This document shows, piece after piece, positions 34,827-37,092 of a DNA stretch of 37,092 nt (the first letter of the stretch is position 1; each line of letters starts with the position of its first letter). Position numbers and translations under genes: made by a program. This DNA comes from Sphingobacterium thalpophilum (GTDB lineage: Bacteria; Bacteroidota; Bacteroidia; B-17B0; Aurantibacillaceae), in NCBI GenBank assembly GCA_943325195.2, contig CALPON020000014.1, forward strand, positions 1 through 37,092, written 5' to 3'. The notes below the pieces were generated by a model. That model was not told the DNA's origin. It ran no database searches and saw nothing but the letters and a program-made list of their open reading frames with translations.

Positions 34827-35374
34827 TCGTGTAATTTTTCTAGTAAAACTATTGTTAATCGCTTTTCTATGTGTTAAGTTAATATTAATAAACGAGTTCT
34901 ATGAAGCGGTAATGGAGCTGACTGTCAACACATTATCATTCAGGCCCTTCGCCAAGGTCGACAGCGTGGTTAATTCATTGCGCATAACCCTTCAAAAGAA
35001 CAGCAAACTCAGTTTCCCGAAGGCAGACTGAGAATACGTTAATTTAGAGTTCGTCACCGCTTAAAATCGGAGTCTGGTCTTTTTTAACACTATCGCCCAG
35101 CTTCATTTTTGTCTACGGATTGTATAATTTGTGATGAAAAGCAAATTCATCGTCTTTATTTCACGCTTTCAGACAGCACTTGTCGCCAGGGCATCAATGT
35201 CCCTTAAACTGATTCCTATTTGGTCGGTAGCAATTTAGAACTATGAAAAGAAAGCAAACTTATTAGGCCATTTGCCGATTTTAACCACAGACAAAAAGAA
35301 CCAGTAGAAAAAGTCTACTTATGGCATTCAGCCATAGCTATGAATTAATTCATAACCTTAACTTGCTATATAAG
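34827..35374. other. 548-base intergenic region with no convincing gene
   Basis: Between the divergently read pit start and the mscL stop I see no believable coding sequence, tRNA or terminator with a T-tract. A 39-codon open frame at 34912-35031 has no start context or coding signature. The right end (35303-35377) holds a run of short inverted repeats, listed separately. Confidence 0.5.
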
Positions 35375-35377
35375 TTA
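35303..35377. repeat. Cluster of four consecutive inverted repeats next to the mscL stop
   Basis: Four palindromic units in a row: AGTAGA-5-TCTACT (35303-35319), TATGGC-5-GCCATA (35320-35336), the perfect 16-base palindrome TATGAATTAATTCATA (35339-35354), and TAACTT-7-AAGTTA (35359-35377), whose right arm contains the mscL stop codon. An alternative palindrome CATAGCTATG links units two and three. On the minus strand these would form the 3' end of the ompA-mscL transcript. There is no T-tract. Confidence 0.6.
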
Positions 35378-35770
35378 TGTTTTGCGCAGCAGATCTCTGA
35401 TCTCTGTCAGCAGCTGTTCACTCGGCGTTGCAGCCGCTGGGGCTTCCGCTGGCGCTAGCTTTTCTTCGCTTTTAAGTCGTGCCCGGTTCATCATTTTAAT
35501 TAAGATGAACAGAACCAAAGCGGTTAGGAGAAAGGTGATAACACTGGAGATAAACATGCCGATTTTCGCACTGTGCCAAACATAATCCTGTAAGGTAGTG
35601 ACACGTGCCGCTACCAGAAGAGGATTAAGCAGCAGCGGCGTAATCACATCCTGAATCAAGGAGGTGACAATGCTATTAAACGCACCGCCGATAATAACAC
35701 CCACGGCGAGGTCTATGACATTGCCCCGCAAAATAAAGGTCTTGAGTTCGGAAAGAAATCCCCTATTCAT
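35375..35770 (-). CDS. mscL: Large-conductance mechanosensitive channel MscL
   Basis: 131 residues, the normal MscL length. The N-terminal amphipathic helix and TM1 (LKTFILRGNVIDLAVGVIIGGAFNSIV) are highly characteristic; TM2 (MFISSVITFLLTALVLFILIKMM) and a charged C-terminal helical bundle (LTEIRDLLRKT) follow. The homopentamer opens under membrane tension to release solutes on hypo-osmotic shock. It starts seven bases after the stop of the OmpA-family gene. The start has an AGGAG ribosome-binding site that includes the last gene's TAG stop, unusual in a phylum that mostly lacks Shine-Dalgarno sites. Confidence 0.95.
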   Translation of the reverse strand: MNRGFLSELKTFILRGNVIDLAVGVIIGGAFNSIVTSLIQDVITPLLLNPLLVAARVTTLQDYVWHSAKIGMFISSVITFLLTALVLFILIKMMNRARLKSEEKLAPAEAPAAATPSEQLLTEIRDLLRKT

Positions 35771-35777
35771 GATGCTC

Positions 35778-36779
35778 CTAATTGGTTTCCAATACTTTTA
35801 AGAGTTCATCCAGTTTTGGAGAAAGGATGATCTCCGTCCGACGGTTCTTTTTACGCGCCTCTGGTGTCTTTCCGTTATCAAGCGGAAAATGTTCGCCACG
35901 TCCTGCGGCTGTGATGCGAAAAGGTTCAATTTTAGCGCTGCTCAAAAGGATTTTGGTCACCGAGGTGGCGCGCATCACACTTAAGTCCCAATTATCTTTA
36001 ATCTCACCTGCTCCTTTCATGGGAACATCATCGGTGTGACCTTCAACCAGCACATTGATGTCAGCGTTTTGTTCGAGAACTTTGGCAACTTCTCTTAATG
36101 CTTCAATGCCTTTGGCTTCAACATTTGTTTTACCGCTCGCGAACAGTAAACTTTCGTCTAGACTGACATAAACTTTTCCATTCTTTTGTGAAATCGTTAA
36201 GCCTTTATTTTCAAATCCGATTAGGGCATCACTTAGTTTCTTGCGCAGCGCTGCTGCTGCCTCATCTTTCTTGCGTAAAATATCTTCTAGTTCCTTCACG
36301 CGGGCCTCTCGTTTTTTTAATTCTTCATTCAGCTGATCCAGATCGGCCTTTTGCTGGTTTAACCGTGCTTCTAAGGCCTTCAGTTCATCCTGTTTCCGCA
36401 AGAGTTGTTCAGTGGTCATTTGCAAATCACCGCTAAGTTTGGCATTATCTTTTTCCACCCCGCTGACCAGTTTATTCAAGCGGTCCATCAACTGTTCATT
36501 GAGTGTATTTATTTTATCGTAACGTGAGGAGATGTTACGAAAATTGATGCCGGACAAGGTGGTGTCCCTTAGGAGGGCGTCCAGACTCTTGCTTGCTTTG
36601 GCATGGCGCTCTTTCAGTTCCGCCAGGGCCACATCATTTTCCTGACTGGATTTTTTAATAGCGGCTAATTCATCGCCGCATTTTTTTTCACGGTCTTTCG
36701 ATTCATCCAATAAACGTGCCGGCACACAGGAGGCCAAGGCGAATACGATTAGTAAACAAAATGTGCTTAATTTCATCAT
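35778..36779 (-). CDS. OmpA/MotB-domain lipoprotein with long coiled coil
   Basis: 333 residues. The signal peptide ends in a lipobox (ALASC, Cys18), so it is probably anchored in the outer membrane. Residues about 30-180 are a Lys/Glu/Leu-rich coiled coil. The C-terminal OmpA-like peptidoglycan-binding domain (about 205-325) has the motif VEGHTDDVP and later KKNRRTEIIL. It likely tethers the outer membrane to the cell wall, like Pal/OmpA. It is transcribed with mscL. Two adjacent Met codons (36779 and 36776) make the exact start ambiguous; the sequence AAAGG precedes it. Confidence 0.88.
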   Translation of the reverse strand: MMKLSTFCLLIVFALASCVPARLLDESKDREKKCGDELAAIKKSSQENDVALAELKERHAKASKSLDALLRDTTLSGINFRNISSRYDKINTLNEQLMDRLNKLVSGVEKDNAKLSGDLQMTTEQLLRKQDELKALEARLNQQKADLDQLNEELKKREARVKELEDILRKKDEAAAALRKKLSDALIGFENKGLTISQKNGKVYVSLDESLLFASGKTNVEAKGIEALREVAKVLEQNADINVLVEGHTDDVPMKGAGEIKDNWDLSVMRATSVTKILLSSAKIEPFRITAAGRGEHFPLDNGKTPEARKKNRRTEIILSPKLDELLKVLETN

Positions 36780-36892
36780 CCTTTAAAATTAGATATTGCC
36801 CCCCTCGCACGGCTGTCGAACGAGAAAGGTTATTAACAAATAAATTAACCGCCATCAGTGGGCTTGTATTTTCGGCCCTCCGTTTTAATTAA

Positions 36893-36900
36893 TAATTTTG
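36893..36900 (+). promoter_or_regulatory. Putative -7 element (TAATTTTG) of the gene at 36907
   Basis: TAATTTTG fits TAnnTTTG and ends six bases before the ATG. TTTTC lies 19 bases upstream, a near-miss -33 element. Confidence 0.4.
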
Positions 36901-36906
36901 AAACCT

Positions 36907-37092
36907 ATGATCACGCGCGAACACATTAAAAAAGCCATACACTTTCCCGAATTCCTTTTGCTCAACCAATCTTTGCTTCTCGAGGGCAAAACGACTGGTC
37001 TGACACAGACCGAAGAGTATGTCGAATTCGGGCGCTTGAACATAGCACGTATGCAAAGACTGATGAAGACGGTTGTGCTGAACGGGGAACTG
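36907..37092 (+). CDS. Probable thioredoxin-family protein, N-terminal fragment (partial)
   Basis: 62 codons from the ATG at 36907 to the window edge, open throughout. The stretch LLLEGKTTGLTQTEEYVEF followed by NIARMQRLMKT recalls the start of a Bacteroidota thioredoxin-like family where '.LL..GKTTG..QS......Y...N..RM.RL.KT' precedes the thioredoxin fold. The redox motif would lie beyond the edge, so this is family recognition from an N-terminal segment only. There is no signal peptide. Confidence 0.5.
   Translation, partial: MITREHIKKAIHFPEFLLLNQSLLLEGKTTGLTQTEEYVEFGRLNIARMQRLMKTVVLNGEL

Noticed and set aside
34912-35031. 39-codon frame in the long intergenic region after pit
   Set aside because: No promoter match, no start context, no recognisable motif, and ordinary composition; probably chance.
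1-37092. Search by eye for CRISPR arrays, tRNAs, rRNAs, insertion sequences and phage genes
   Set aside because: No regularly spaced direct repeats, cloverleaf sequence, transposase or integrase motifs were seen on either strand.

Overview
The window is ordinary chromosomal DNA from a Bacteroidota bacterium. Three things support this. Two very large secreted proteins end in type IX secretion (T9SS) type A sorting domains. Several start regions carry the Bacteroidota -7 promoter element TAnnTTTG, and at two sites a TTTG -33 element lies exactly 20 bp upstream. Gene families typical of the phylum are present: SDR-type L-threonine dehydrogenase, DUF4286, small ACGP lipoproteins, and a TPR protein paired with an outer-membrane barrel. 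I see no phage, integrase, transposase, CRISPR array, rRNA or tRNA.

Layout. 1-107 is the 3' end of polA. 321-3400 (minus) is a two-gene, translationally coupled unit of an unknown exported protein and an M48 metallopeptidase. It is divergent from a T9SS-secreted, possibly gingipain-like protein (3488-5674), whose stop codon directly abuts that of rpoN. 5675-8448 (minus) is tyrS-rpoN with a TAATG junction. 8531-8833 is a DUF4286 gene. 8921-9483 (minus) holds two paralogous mini-lipoproteins separated by a terminator that also contains the next promoter's -33 element. 9669-11381 is an ECF sigma factor followed by an unusual membrane protein that looks like an anti-sigma domain fused to an HtrA-like serine protease. 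11586-12023 is an unrecognised cytosolic protein. mrp (12198-13280) and dihydroorotase (13487-14836) converge on a bidirectional terminator. 14999-16837 (minus) holds a small outer-membrane barrel-like protein and threonine dehydrogenase. 16986-19757 is trhO, a lipoprotein and homogentisate dioxygenase. 19964-25002 is a small exported protein coupled to a 1513-residue T9SS beta-propeller protein. 25210-30077 (minus) is the TPR/outer-membrane barrel pair, divergent from an FtsE-like ATPase. 31167-34826 (minus) holds an M3 oligoendopeptidase, a small membrane protein and a Pit phosphate transporter. 35375-36779 (minus) is an OmpA-family lipoprotein plus mscL. 36907 to the edge is the start of a probable thioredoxin-family gene.

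How the genes work together. Most are housekeeping functions (translation, sigma-54, pyrimidine synthesis, Fe-S carrier, tRNA modification, amino acid catabolism, phosphate, osmotic release) mixed with cell-envelope genes. Five junctions overlap as ATGA or TAATG, which suggests translational coupling is common here. The best candidate for something not well described is the sigma factor plus membrane anti-sigma/protease fusion at 9669-11381. The second is a possible shared N-terminal module in two small exported proteins (2438-3400 and 19964-20464), each coupled to a much larger secreted or envelope protein. All functional statements come from reading motifs; no database search was run.
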